A DNA stretch of 64,000 nucleotides from Gaeumannomyces sp. JS-464. Lineage: Eukaryota; Ascomycota; Sordariomycetes; Magnaporthales; Magnaporthaceae. Made by a program: the position numbers and the translations under genes. The stretch covers positions 620,001 through 684,000 of the forward strand of contig NGZR01000005.1 in assembly GCA_002197995.1 (NCBI GenBank), written 5' to 3'. How positions within the stretch are numbered: position 1 is the first letter of the stretch; the number at the start of each line of letters is the position of its first letter. The notes below the pieces were generated by a model, which had not been told where the DNA came from, did not search any database, and was given only the letters and a program-made list of their open reading frames with translations. Below are positions 43,227 through 54,697 of the stretch, piece after piece.

Positions 43227-43777
43227 ATGAAGACTTCCGCCGTTACCCTTCTCGTCGCCGCCCTGGCTGCCATCCGCCAGGTAGTTGGACCTCCCTCGAT
43301 GTTAGCAAAGTGTCACTAACTAACTGGTCTCGATTTCTGAACCTAGGTCTTTGATAGCACCACCCACTTTGCGCCCTTCAGCAGCGACGCCGGCGGCGGG
43401 CTTTTCAAGCCTGACGCAGAGCTTGAGGGCTGCCAGGGCGCGTGGCGTGGAGGCTTGTGTCAGTGTCGACACAGCGTGTGTTCCATTTTCTCCGCCACCA
43501 GCCACCCTTTGACGATTATTAGACCGTGACTGACTCTGGCCACACCAATCCACAGTACTCTACAGTCTGCAACATCGACCACTTCGGCGGGGCAATGGGC
43601 GGCCAGGATATCTGGGTGGGCATCGACAACCTGCGCGGGGTGTCGCGGTCCCTCGTGCAGCCGCGCCGGTGCACAGAGACTCCGGCCATGGCCCTATGCT
43701 GCGGCGGCAGCTACGGCGGCATGGACATCGCTTGTAGCCATATCACCAGCATAGCTGTCGACGACAACAGCGAGTGA
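43227..43777 (+). CDS. Small secreted cysteine-rich protein (effector-like), intact
   Basis: Three exons (43227-43280, 43347-43475, 43523-43777) give 145 residues without frame damage. Signal peptide MKTSAVTLLVAALAAIRQ coincides with exon 1. The mature part has eight cysteines in the order C-x8-C-x-C-x18-C-x34-C-x8-CC-x10-C, and Gly-rich loops (DAGGGLFKPD, GGAMGGQDIWVG). The last four cysteines match class II hydrophobin spacing (C-x8-CC-x10-C), but the CC at positions two and three is CxC and the central spacing is too long. The second intron is only 47 nt. It could be a hydrophobin-like surface protein or an unrelated secreted effector. Confidence 0.72.
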
Positions 43778-44740
43778 ACGGCGCGCCGGCTCCAAAGAGC
43801 GTGCGGTCGTCGCAAGATCGGAGGGGGGAGACGCCGGGTGGTGCCGAGAGCCCAGTGGTAATAAGGTTCAGACTTCTGGGACCATGGAATTACTTTGGCA
43901 GTACCACCAATCCATTCCGAGCTTCAAAGCTAGGTAGGTAGATACCATAGATGGTTCCAAGCGCTTTGATAGATAAAAGCGGCAACAGTAGTCCTACATC
44001 AACAAGCCGTGTGGCTTTACGACCGCATTGTGGGCTCTTTCCTGGTAGAATGGCAAAAGGAAGATGCAGTGAGCAAAAGTGTCAACAATGCCAGTGTATA
44101 TTTCGGAAATATCGCGCTCTCATCTGTCTCGATGCCTCTCTCGATGCCTTCTCTGCCGGCAAGCACGACCATAGTATTCAGGACTACAAAACTCTACACC
44201 ACACCAACAGCACAGAACACCCCACAGTTCTATTCCCACAGCCATACCCCCATATTCCCACAATCCCATACTCTCACAAACTCCACAATACCACAACTTT
44301 AATCCCACAACTTGTATCCCCATAGGCACTATACTCCCACACGCAGCCCCCTCCAACAACCACCCCGCAACACCATGTGATAGTAGTATCAGCGAGACCC
44401 CACACCACAATGTGATAGTGGTGTTCGCCAGCACCGCAATCTTCCAGTCTTGGCCTCTTGTCACTCTCCTTGTGGCGGCCAGGTCACGTGCCAGCACCTG
44501 ATTGGTGACGTAGGCCGCGCAGACTTGAAGCTGTGGCATCGCAGAGCGCCTCGCTAGGAGGTATCTCGAAATGTGGTTGTTGTGTTTTGTTTTAGGTTGT
44601 TGTTTTTGAACTCGACAAGTGCTGGCTCTGGATGTCAAGTTTAACTTGTTAGCTGGATTGTTGGCCAAGTGAGGGAAGGACTGAGGTGAGGTGGAGGTGA
44701 ATGGAAGACTCACCCGCTCATCAGCGAGCTCGGCGCCAGC
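43778..44740. other. Intergenic with CCCACA-rich low complexity
   Basis: From about 44200 to 44350 the plus strand is a degenerate A/C-rich tract with repeated CCCACA and CCACAA. A short direct repeat containing GTGATAGT occurs near 44375 and 44412. No gene is supported. Confidence 0.4.
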
Positions 44741-45360
44741 TCAACCATAGTACGATTTGGTGGTGAGGATCTTGTTCATCCGGCTTCCTGGTTTATAGTG
44801 TCTCGAACGTGAGCCTGGCACTGTTGGATGAAGTCTCGCGCTGGTGAATGGAGACTTGGGCTTCTTTGACGGAGTCTTTGTCTTGGACTTCTTCGAAGGA
44901 GCCTCGGGCTCCAGAGGGTCGCCGTCCTCGCCGTACTCAGCCGCAACGCTCTTGCGCTTGTTGCCGCGCGGTGTCTCTGAAGAGCCTGCCCAGCCCAGCT
45001 TCTGCTTGATCTGCCGGAGCCGCTCGTTGGCCAAGCCACCGTGGGCGAGGCCCATGTCGGTTGCGACCTCGTCCCAGGACACGCCTGGGACCGAGTTCAT
45101 GTGCTTGAGGTAGCTTTCGAAAAAGCGAAGGTCATTGTCGGTCGCGCGCTTGGACGCGCCCAAGCCATCTTCCGGGGATATGCTTTCCAGAGCCCCAAGC
45201 ATAACCGCCGCCGCCGCCACGGGCGCCGTAGTTCTGGCCCTGGTTTCTGCGAGACTGTTAGCGCGATCGCGACGGAGAAAAAAGATGGGAGGGCCATCGG
45301 ATGGCCATGTCAGGGCGGCGAGAACGCACCCAGCCCAGGCAATGACTTCTTGGGGGGCAT
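44741..45360 (-). CDS. SANT/Myb-like domain protein, one frame error
   Basis: Start ATG 45360 gives MPPKKSLPGLG. An intron with donor GTGCGT and acceptor CTCGCAG follows, then NQGQNYGARGGGGGYAWGSGKHIP. One C too many in the C4 run (45174-45177) breaks the frame. Removing it continues EDGLGASKRATDNDLRFFES, YLKHMNSVPGVSWDEVATDM and GLAHGGLANERLRQIKQKLG. This helical block with its Trp resembles the Myb/SANT-like domain found in short fungal proteins. The rest is basic and lysine-rich (PSKKSKTKTPSKKPKSPF), ending NKILTTKSYYG, in keeping with a nuclear DNA-associated protein. Target and role are unknown. Confidence 0.6.
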
Positions 45361-45421
45361 GGTGACCGCCCATCTCCTCCCCAATTACGAGGGAGGGTAT
45401 GGGCGGCCGAGGATGCCGAAA

Positions 45422-45477
45422 GTTAATTAAAAGAACAATAATTAACAGAAAGAATAATTAACAAAAAGAATAATTAT
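45422..45477. repeat. A/T-rich 16-nt tandem repeat, about 3 units
   Basis: Units of the form AATAATTAACARAAAG follow each other about 60 bp upstream of the SANT/Myb-like gene start. It is a likely promoter-proximal low-complexity element. Confidence 0.75.
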
Positions 45478-46213
45478 CCCAGCCGCAAACGCCGGCATTC
45501 AAAAGAGCCAAGTAATTATAATAAAACAACCCGCGCTCCGGCGGTGGATGAAGAAGAGAAGGAGGGAGAGAATTTTTTCCAGGCTGGAGAGGAGGAGGCA
45601 GCTCTTTATAGAGAAGGGAGGGAGCTTTGGCCAAGCAGAATCAGTCACAGCCAGGCAGAGAAACGCGTATGATGACGGAGCCCTGGGGTCAAACGCAAAA
45701 CATTATCCGGGCCCAGCAGGGTCAGGCGAATCAGAAGGCAATCCTCTATCTTTGAGCTCTTTTTACAAGGGAGGCACAGCTACAAGAGCGGGGCTGGCTT
45801 GAGGGGCAGCAGCCGGGGCAGGGTGGCAGACGTCTTGAGATCCTTGCCAAAGGTGATCTGATATTGAGCGCGGGGCAGAGAATAAGAGCCTCAATGGCTC
45901 GGCCCAGGTGCACGGCAACTCAAAAAGGCAGGCACGAGATAGAAAGCAAGACAAGAGGAGCCCTGATAGCACCCCACAGTGACGTACTCAGAGCCAGGGG
46001 TGCGTGGTAGAAGCGGGGGTGGGACAAGCGTGGGAGCCGCCATGTGAGTCTGATATTGGGCATAGGCAAAGCGAGGTGAAGGCGAGGGCTCCGGGCCCCG
46101 GCTGCCACCTGCCATCAGCCAATGAGAAAATAGGGCTCGAAAATCTAGAGTGGTTGTTGACAAAACTCGACACCCTGTCGACCTGCATCCCAGAGAGTTC
46201 CTCTCAAGACGCC

Positions 46214-46314
46214 GCACATCGATATACGCTGCATATCAAGACACGCTACATATCAAGACACGCCGAACGTCGAGATACGCCGCACATCAAGATACGCTGA
46301 TATCAAGACACGCC
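46214..46314. repeat. 17-nt minisatellite, six units
   Basis: Six adjacent copies fit GCAYATCAAGAYACGCY, with boundaries at 46214, 46231, 46248, 46265, 46282 and 46299 (the last copy is 16 nt). The array ends about 25 bp before the ATG at 46339, so it lies in the 5' leader or core promoter of that gene. Confidence 0.85.
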
Positions 46315-46338
46315 GCGCACCAAAACAAATCAAACAAG

Positions 46339-47036
46339 ATGACGCACAACGACGACAAAGCCAGGTAAGACATGTGCTTGCTTTTCTCACACCAGCCCGG
46401 TCTAGTTTGATATCAATATTGCTCATGCCATTAACCACGCGTTCTGCATCTGTCTCCAGTCGCGAGACCTCACCTCCCGCGTCCAAGGCGCCCACTCCCA
46501 CCGGGCAGCCTGCAGAGGATGAGAGAGCCAAGGAACTGCTGGACCAAGATCCGCGTATCACACCAGAGGCTCCTCAAAACCTATGCGCTCAACCAGCTGC
46601 ACAAGAAAAAGCCCAAGACGATTCAGAGGCAGAGCCTGCTCCGAAACTCTGAAGCAAACCAAGCTCTTCCAGCAGACCACCAGTCCGACGACGACGAGCT
46701 GCCGGACTACGAGTCGGACGAAGAAGAGACGAACGCCCACGGGCCAGCTTCGCCGCCACCGCCGCCGCCGCCGCCAACAGGGCGCGAGGCACAGTGGCAA
46801 GTTGCGCTGTCCGAGGCCGACGTCTTCCTCGATATGATGTCGGACATCCTCCTCGCCGCCCCGCCCCACCGGCGGCCGGCGAGGAGGCCAGCCACGACGA
46901 GGACGACGAGGACGACGAGGACAGCGACGGCTCGGAGGCCGGACAAGAGTCGCTCGCCCACGGCAGCGAGACCGAGGCCGAGCCCGAGCTCGACTCGGAG
47001 CCTGAGACGGAGCATCCCGGAGAGAACGAAGGCTGA
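46339..47036 (+). CDS. Uncharacterised acidic protein, frameshifted
   Basis: Exon 1 (46339-46364) encodes MTHNDDKA. The intron 46365-46459 has GTAAGA, TTAAC and CCAG. Exon 2 starts SRETSPPASKAPTPTG and continues ERAKELLDQDPRITPE. A frame change near 46570 leads to LLKTYALNQLHKKKPKTIQR, which has GC-rich third positions while the original frame does not. SDDDELPDYESDEEE, a proline run and VALSEADVFLDMMSDILLA follow. Another change near 46860 leads to an Asp/Glu-rich tail ending EHPGENEG. The family is unknown. Acidic tail plus basic LHKKKPKT block suggests a nuclear protein, but that is only inference. Confidence 0.5.
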
Positions 47037-47917
47037 GCTCTCCACCGCCTGCTCCATGGTGCCCAGCCATGGAGTGGGTGATGGAGGGCGAGGCGTGAGA
47101 GGGACGCTGCCCCGGCCCATGGCGCTTCGAGTCCGGTACGGCTCGGCGGGTGGCAATTGGAATCCGAGAGTGGCCTGGCGCTTGCATGCCGCCAGATATT
47201 GCCAGGATCGTGTGGGACGAGGTGTGGAGTTTGGGAAGCATTGTTTAAACGTTGTTTTATTTTCTTTCTATTGTTTAGTATTTATCACACTACCATCATC
47301 GCCGTTACGAGAACCACGAGGAGTTTGGTTGCTTTGCGATTATCTACGCTGTGCCCAGATGGTGACCCTTTGTGGTAATGCCTGACTGTGCAAACTCGGT
47401 GCTCTGAACCAGAGAGGGCGGCCTGATGCCTGAAGGCATGGATGTCATTGCTCGTCCGGCACCGGGGCTCAGCAGCTGTCGTTGAAATAAAGATTTGTGG
47501 CGTCGGCAAAGCAAATGGCAGGTACGAGAACGAGATGACAATGCTCCTACTGTTCGTTATGAACAGTCCCGCTCGGAAAAGGCGCAGGGGCATGCTTGCC
47601 CCGACTCAAGGCCCATTCGCGCGCACGTGGGAGCAATCGCTTTCCCCGTGTGAGGCTGCCAGACACGTGGTGACCATCATTGGCTGCAACAGCGGCGCAT
47701 TCTCCAAAAATCCCCAACCACCTCGCGGAGGTTCCCCACGCATCCGAGAGTCCAGGCATGGCGCGCGGGCAATAGGAACCCACCGACTGAGGGGATAGAA
47801 AAGGAGCATGGATGGCATATTTAGTTCAGCCGAGGCCGAAACTTAATTGACGCCCTGTTCTGCGTCCTCTGCTGCTCCCGTGTCTTCGCCCTCCGTCATC
47901 CATTCCCCTCGCTCAAG
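47037..47917. other. Intergenic, no gene recognised
   Basis: It is T-rich after 47240, probably the 3' end of the acidic-protein gene, and later serves as the promoter for the AIM6-like gene. Confidence 0.4.
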
Positions 47918-48887
47918 ATGCTCGGCCCCCTAACCACAGCAGCCCTCGCGGCGGCGTCTCTCGCCCTCCCCGCCCACGCCGCCGTCCCCGGACAGCTGCA
48001 AAAGATCCTCGACAGCGCGCGCGACGACCCGCTGTACGGCTACCCGACCTCCCTGACCCGCGACATCATCCCCAAGCCCATCCACAGCCACAACGACTAC
48101 TGGCGCGCCGTGCCCTTCTACACGGCCCTGTCCCACGGCTGCGTCTCCGTCGAAGCCGACGTGTGGCTGTACGGCAGCAGCCTCCTGCTGGTCGGGCACG
48201 ACCGGTCGTCCCTGGCCGAGAACCGCACCTTTGACGCCTTATACGTGCAGCCCATCCTGTCGGTCCTGCGCGGCCAGAACCCGCAGCACCGCTTCGTGCC
48301 GCCGCAGGACGCGCCGACGCGGTACGGCGTGTACGACGCGAACCCGGCGCAGACGCTGTACCTGTTCGTCGACGTCAAGACGGACGGGCCGGCCACCTGG
48401 CCCGCCGTCGTCGAGGCGCTCGGCCCGCTGCGCGACGCGGGCTACCTGACCGTGTACAACGGCAGCGCCATGGTCCCCGGCCCCGTCACCGTCGTCGGCA
48501 CGGGCAACACGCCGCGGGCTGGTGCAGGGCGCGCCCGCGCCGCGCGACTACTTTTGGGACGCGCCCGCCGCGGACCTGGCCAGGGACGAGTTCAGGGACG
48601 TCACGGCGGGGGTCAGCCCCGTTGCCAGCGCCGGGTTCGGCGGCGTGTTCGGGGCCGACGACGGATCCGCGGCACGCAGGTCGGGCGTGCTCAACGAGAC
48701 GCAGCTCGCGCTGCTCAGGGCGCAGGTCGGCGAGGCGCACGCGAGGGGGATCAAGGTCCGGTACTGGGACACGCCCGGCTGGCCCGTCGCGGCGAGGAAC
48801 CAGGTCTGGCGCACCCTGTGGGAGGCTGGTGTGGACCTGCTTAATGCCGATGATCTTGAGGACGCTGCTGGGTTCTGGGAACGCTAG
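47918..48887 (+). CDS. aim6: AIM6-like protein (PLC-like phosphodiesterase fold), secreted, one frame error
   Basis: The signal peptide is MLGPLTTAALAAASLALPAHA. The TIM-barrel of the GDPD/PLC type is indicated by KPIHSHNDYWRAVPFYTALS, GCVSVEADVWLYGSSLLLVG, HDRSSLAENRTFDALYVQPI, LFVDVKTDG, FGGVFGADDGS, ARGIKVRYWDTPGWP and EAGVDLLNADDLEDAAGFW. This is the yeast AIM6 (altered inheritance of mitochondria) family. The catalytic-type His in HSHND and the Glu/Asp in EADVW and GHD are present. A G3 run at 48516-48518 has one base too many; without it the product is 322 residues. The enzymatic substrate is not established. Confidence 0.82.
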
Positions 48888-49092
48888 CGAGGGTGGAGTC
48901 GGTTAGAGGAGCAGAGTGCCTTGGCTCTGGTGATAGCCTGGCTTCAGTCTTGTGGTTTCTTCCACTGGTACTTGGCCCACCACAATATGCAGATAGACAA
49001 ACACTAGGTATTCCCGCCAAGATCTAGGGAAGCAATAAATAATAACGCCTAACAATTTTGGAATTTTTTTATTGTTTATTTTTTTTTTTTTT

Positions 49093-50439
49093 TCAACACA
49101 ATGTCCTGTTCGGAACCCCCTGCTCTGGTGGTATGCTCAGAGAAGATGCGGACGTCGAAAAGGACTCCAGCTTCCCAACCACACTGTCCATGTCGCGTGA
49201 GATACGCGGGTACATGGATGGGGAAGGGGCAACCTCGGCCGCGCTGGGAGCCGGGGAGGCGGAGGGCGCGGGTTCGAGTAGCGGCTGCTGCCCTGCGTCG
49301 CCTCGCCCATCTTGACCCACAGCGTCCGCATCACGGGATGGATGCAGCCATGATGGTCACGGCGATCTCGGCCGCGGTGAGCATGACAAGCTGGGTGCTG
49401 TCCACTGTTTATTGCAAGCAATGTTAGCGCGTGGTCAATGAGCACTGCAGCAGGCTGTGGTAGAGGCAAGCCAAAACGTACGTAGGTCGCCAGTGATGAC
49501 GGAGGGGAAGGCAGAGGCCTTGACAAAAGAGGCAGCGCCGGCACTGGAGAAGAAACAGTCAGCAAACGATCGCAAGGATGAGAAGGAGAAAAAGGCACGG
49601 GAAGACTCACAAGACGCTCATGCTCATGGCGAACAGCACGCTATACTTGCTCTTGGCCGACATGTTTGCCTTCCACAGCATGGCCCAGGGCAAAAAGGCC
49701 AGGGTCAGGTCTGCCAGGCCGCTGTAGACAGCCGAGCCCTGCATAAGACCGACAACCAGCCTGCCGTCCCAGCAACTGCCCTTCTTGGCGGCCCAGGGGG
49801 CCCAGTTGAGCTCGACGGGCTTGCACTGGACCCAGGTGACGACGGCGGCGGCGCCGAGGACGACGTTGACGGAGCCGATAATGAACCACAGGCAGGCCGT
49901 GCTCCAACGGCCCGGGGCCGAATCGGCCAGGCGCAGCGCGTGACGGCAAACGACGTCTTGCTCCACGCGGCGGCCAGGATGGAGAAGAAACCCTGCAGCA
50001 CCATGAGGAAGAGGATCGGGCTCAGGTGCTCAAAGGGTATGTCGGCCGAGTGCCGGCCGTAGTCGAAGCGGACCATGAGCGACACGCAGACGCTGCTGAG
50101 GAGGAGCATGTGCTGTGGAGGCGAGGGCGCGTGTCAGCCCAACTTGTTCTTCGGAGGGTCGCCGTGTCCCATCTCCAAGAAGACTTACCCATGCCGCGCC
50201 CAGGACGTAGTCGTCCCACCAAAAGCCTTTGCCCTCAGGTACTTGCTGTACAGGCGGAGGATGAGGAAGATGAGCGCGAGCGCGGTCATGAACCATACGA
50301 CGGCGCTCATGGCGTCGCCAATTGACGGCGGGTTCGGGTTCGCGGCGGCCTTCTTCTCGACGACGGATGCTGCGCGCCGCAGGGCGCTGGCGGCCTCGGC
50401 CCCAGCCATGGCGGATCTGGCGGACGCCGGGATGAACAT
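49093..50439 (-). CDS. Rhodopsin-domain integral membrane protein (Pth11-related type), frameshifted
   Basis: ATG 50439 gives MFIPASARSAMAGAEA. Hydrophobic helices follow: SAVVWFMTALALIFLILRLY, then FWWDDYVLGAAW (the conserved WDD..Y motif) before an intron (about 50114-50189), MLLLSSVCVSLMVRF, PILFLMVLQGFFSILAAAW, KTSFAVT/LRLADSAPGRW, FIIGSVNVVLGAAAVVTWVQ, KPVELNWAP, SCWDGRLV and YSGLADLTLAFLPWAMLWK. Introns near 49533-49610 and 49410-49485 precede QLVMLTAAEIAVTIMAASIP and RYSNPRP. This is the fungal seven-helix family also found in Pth11-like receptors. Single-base shifts lie near 50230, 49945 and 49345. The C-terminus (49093 or 49137) is uncertain. Confidence 0.68.
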
Positions 50440-52619
50440 TGTGGGATGTCCTTTTTGTTTGCCGTCGATTAGTTCATACCGAGGCCTTTAGGGAAGCCTG
50501 ACATGCCAAGGTCATGACAGGAAGCCCAGAGCGCGGGCGAGGGAGCTTAAAAGAATATAGATGGCCAGCGAGCTAAGCACCCATCGTGGGGGTGGCCTGG
50601 CGGAGTCTTGGGCTTGGCAGAGCATAATGGCACCCCCTATGATCATCGTCATCCTAGCTGCTTGTCCGCGGGACAGGGCGGGTGGGCAGGGCAGGGCCTC
50701 TATTCGCGGATACGGAAAAGAACCCAACGAGGCGGTCGTCGGCCGACGCCGGATCTGGTGTGGACCGAACTCCTGAGGGTGTGGGGAGCGCGGACGCCGG
50801 GATTGAGGGGACTGATGTTCCATTTTTAGGGCCTCCACCTTGCTGTCTGCCAGGGGTCTTGTGCTATGCACAGCAGCTGCCTCGCTGAGCTCGCATGTTT
50901 TTCCAGCCAGGTTTTTTGTGAGGCTGATTCACGAGGTAGAGGTTTTTTTTTCCCCGATGCAGCCGTGATGTCAAACGTCCCGGAGATGCCAAAAGGGGCA
51001 CATGGCAGACCAAAAAGGAACTGCCAGGAAGAGTCTGGTTAACCACAGACGAGCGAGAGAGCGCGGCCGAGACACCGATTCTGGCAGCCAACGCCACAGT
51101 AGGAGCCGGAAATCTCAAAACGACACTGATTAAAAAAGACCCGACGTGACATCGCGCCGGATATGCAGCTTTGTCCGTGTGTCGACCGACCATCGCCAAG
51201 GCTTTTTTTTCGGTGACGCTCATCCCGCAACGCGAGCCTGAGGCTCACTGACGATGGCAGCCAGGCCGCGGCGCCACTGGCAGGGGAGCTTCGGCAGCGG
51301 TCCCTTGAAACGCAGGGTCATGGGTCCTTCCATCCATGACTAGGCAGGTAGCCCGCGCCAAGACGGGGAACTCCCAGGGCAACACGTGCTGCGAGACTAA
51401 AAATACTTGCTGGCTCTTTTTTGCTTTCTGGCCGGCTTCTTTCTTTTTCAGGGCAAGTTGGCGATGGTTTTTCTTCTTGCATAATGAAGCCCTTGTGCGG
51501 ATCACTGTCGGTCAGCCGTGACGGGCATCAAAGCTGCAAAACCCCAACATCCGCAACCGCGCGATGCAGGGAGAAGGTCTCGCATCCCCATCCCACAGGC
51601 TTTGAGTTTTTCAAATCTTGAATCTTCGTGATCCTACGTGGCACATATGATGGAACTCCAGAGACTAAGTTGCAAACCGTCCCTCGGAGAATCTTGGGTT
51701 CAGTAGCAGCCATCGAGAGAACCCCTGGCAGCCCAGCTTGCCGTCCGTGCCTCGGCGTTTATGCACCCCACTTGCACTGCCTGGCCCCTGTGTTCAGAGA
51801 TCCACAGGCCGACGTCAGGCGCGTCCAGGGCCCCGCTGTCGAGCACGCTGTAGGGCCACACTGTCAGCCGCAGAGCTGGTCGCCTGGCTGGGTCAAGAAC
51901 TTGGCGATAGCATCGTTTTTTAGATCGCAGGGCCTGCTAGAGAGTATGTTTATTGATAGCTGGCTGCAGCAAAGGGTGTGCTTTATAAGCAAGACATGTC
52001 TAAAATAACAATAACTCGGGGTTTGGGACGCCACTGATTTACTTTGAGCAAAGATCTAAAGATGGCATTTTGTGCTCAACGTTATCTAGCAAATATTTGT
52101 TTCTCGCCACCACGAGGAGAATACCAAACCCAGCAGGTGTTAGATGGCCCCTATCCACCCCCAAAAATCCGATTTGCCACTCTAGTGTCCGCCCTACGCC
52201 TAAGAGAACCGCAGGTGGCGAGAAAGAAAGGATGCGCCCGCGCCTATCCAACTTAAACTTGAATGCTGATGTCAGATTTCCCAGCCACCCGGAACGAACC
52301 AGGCGCTATTTCGAAGCGGTCGGAAGATACGACAATAGATGGGTAAGGGTTGGCACTACGTGCCATCCTCGGGTCACACACAACTATTGCCACCTCTAGT
52401 GGTCCACTAGCAAAGGGCCGGGGAGAAAACATAGCCACGTGCTCAACTTAGCAGAGGTATGTATTATTAACCTTTTATTGGCTGTACAAGTTCGGCCTCT
52501 AATGTCCCAAAAAAAATCCCTAGCTTCATCCCAAGATCGCGGGAAGGCATATCAGCCCTCCATTACAACTATGGTTACCAGCCCTGCCTTATATCTCCAG
52601 GCCTTATGCCTCCACGACT
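50440..52619. other. Intergenic, 2.2 kb, no gene recognised
   Basis: Many short ORFs occur but no family features are visible on either strand. Scattered T runs and lower GC content suggest untranslated or decayed sequence. Confidence 0.35.
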
Positions 52620-54697
52620 CTAAATCCCTCCCGCTCCCGTCTTGGCGACCCTGCAAACCGCCGTCGCCGCCGCAGCCTTGTCCGACTCGGACACGGCCGT
52701 CAGCGTGACCACGGCCTGCTCGTCCGCGTCCGCCGCCGCCGCCGCCGCCACGTGCGCCCACGTCGCTGCCCCGAAGCGCGCGTGCGCCAGCGCGTTGGGC
52801 AGCGCGACGCGCCACCCGGCCCCCGACACCGTGGCGTTGAGGCGGTAGACGTCCGACTGCAGGAACGCGCTGGCGTCGCGCGGGTGCAGCGCGCCGCCGC
52901 CCGCGACGTAGGAGCCCGCGTTGGTGAGCTCGAAGAAGCACGTCACGCCTGCGCCCGTGGGCGCGCCGCCCGCCGCGACGACGCCGTCGGCCAGGCGGAC
53001 GCCGTGCGTGCTGGGGCCGCCTGTCCCGTCGAGCGAGCGGACGGCGGTCGTGTAGGACAGCACGCCCGCCTCGTCGCGGTGGCGGTCCAGGATGTAAAAG
53101 TGCAGGCGGTTAGCTGTGTCGATATGCTCGAACTGGCTGCCCGACCTGGTGCCGGCGTGGAAGAGCGCGTCGGCCAGCTGGCGGTAGTCGCCAATGGTGA
53201 TCATGGCGACGGAGCCGTTGGGCCTGACAAAGTCGACCATGCGGATGTCCTGCGGGTTCGCGTCGATGGTCCACTGGAACGGCTGCGGGGGCCGGCGCGA
53301 GCCGTCCTTGGACTTGCTGACCATGACGCCCGCGTCCGCCTGGAACGAGTCGGAGCCCACGCGGTCGACGACCTCGACGTAGTAGCTGTGGTAGCCGCCG
53401 CCGTCGCAGAACGGGTCCGTGTCGGCGTCGCAGCGCGGCGAGAGGTCGCCGCGGCTGCCGAGCGCAACGTTGATGCCCATCAGCCCGTCCGGGCCTGGGT
53501 CGACGGCGCGGGCCGTAATGGAGGCCAGCGTCAGGCCCGAGTTCGCCAGGGCGTCGCGCGACAGCTGCACGACGCTGGTATTGGACGCCAGGCCGAGGAA
53601 GAGCTTGTCGCGGACTGTGTGCAGCGATCCCATGCTGCTGCCGTGGAGCGCGGGCACCTGCCAGCGCGTGTGCGGGCCGCCAGGCCCGTTAAAGGAGCCG
53701 CGCGACATCATGGACCAGGGGCCCGTATAGGCGCGGCGGACGGGCACGGCGTAGGGGTTGTTGTAGTTGTCGCCAATGTCGAGCAGGTGGCTGAGCTCGT
53801 GCGCGTAGACGGCCAGGCCGCTGCTCTCGCCCTGCGTCGACGAGCCGCCGCCCGCGTTGGGCCACAGCGTCGCGGCCGACGCCCAGCTGGTCCACTCGAC
53901 GTAGCGCGTGCGTGCGTAGTTGGCCAGGTTGCTCCCGGCGGCGGGCCGAACTCGGCGGGCACGTCGTCGCGCGTCGCGAACTTCATCTCGCCGAACTCCT
54001 GCCACGTCGCCGACTCGTCTTGCCCTGCGGAGAGGATAAAGACCAGCTCGAAGGAGGCCGCGACCTTCTCGCCGACCTCGCGCCGCCACGCGGCCAGGCC
54101 GTCCCCGCGGATGTCGAAGTTGCAAACGAAGCCTGCAGGGCAGCCGCCTGCGTTAAAGCCGTTGTCTATGCCATACTGGAAGCTCCGTCGCGGCATCTGG
54201 TAAGGTCCAAAGGCCGTCAGGTCGACGCCAAACTTGCCCGCCGAGTCCTCCATCCAGTACTCGTGCAGCGTGTGCCCCTTGTTGAGCTCCGTGGGCGTGT
54301 TGAGCAGGTCGCGGTAGAAGGCCGGGACGTTGGCCCTGGGCACGTCGGCCTTGACGGGCTGCGGGTTGCCGAAGATTGTCGACAGGGCCGGTTGCGTGAT
54401 GATGAAGGGCCTGTCGGTGTAGTCGAGCGTGACGAGGGCGATGTTGAAGTTGCGGCTCGATCCCCGACGCGTCGGGTCCGACCAGTTGGTCCCCGGCGGG
54501 CGCTTGTAGTCGGCCCACGTCATGTTGTCCGGATTCACCCAGTTCTGCGGGTCGACGACGGCGAAGGGGTCGCGCGGCGTGCACGGGACCGCGTGGGCGC
54601 CGCGCAGCAGCAGCGACGCGGCGGCCACGACGGCGGCGGCCATGCCTGGCCGCCGGCCGCGCTGCAGGGGGCGGGCCCTGGTGCTGGGACTCTGCAT
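52620..54697 (-). CDS. Secreted M6-like zinc metalloprotease, one frame error
   Basis: ATG 54697 starts MQSPSTRARPLQRGRRPGMA followed by a hydrophobic AAAVVAAASLLLRGAHA, a signal peptide with a long basic n-region (an inner Met gives a more normal one). The mature protein has NFNIALVTLDYTDRPFIITQ, VPAFYRDLLNTPTELNKGHT and LHEYWMEDSAGKFGVDL, all common in M6-like peptidases. The zinc motif is VYAHELSHLLDIGDNYNNPY (HExxH with a downstream Asp). GPWSMMSRGSFNGPGGPHTR follows, an MxxG/S-like turn. A beta-rich C-terminal half ends VCRVAKTGAGGI. One C is missing in the C3 run 53934-53936; restoring it gives 693 codons in a single exon. Very GC-rich third positions create long antisense ORFs here. 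Confidence 0.78.

Noticed and set aside
46214..46314. CRISPR-like array
   Set aside because: The 17-nt units are contiguous without spacers and the genome is eukaryotic. It is a minisatellite.
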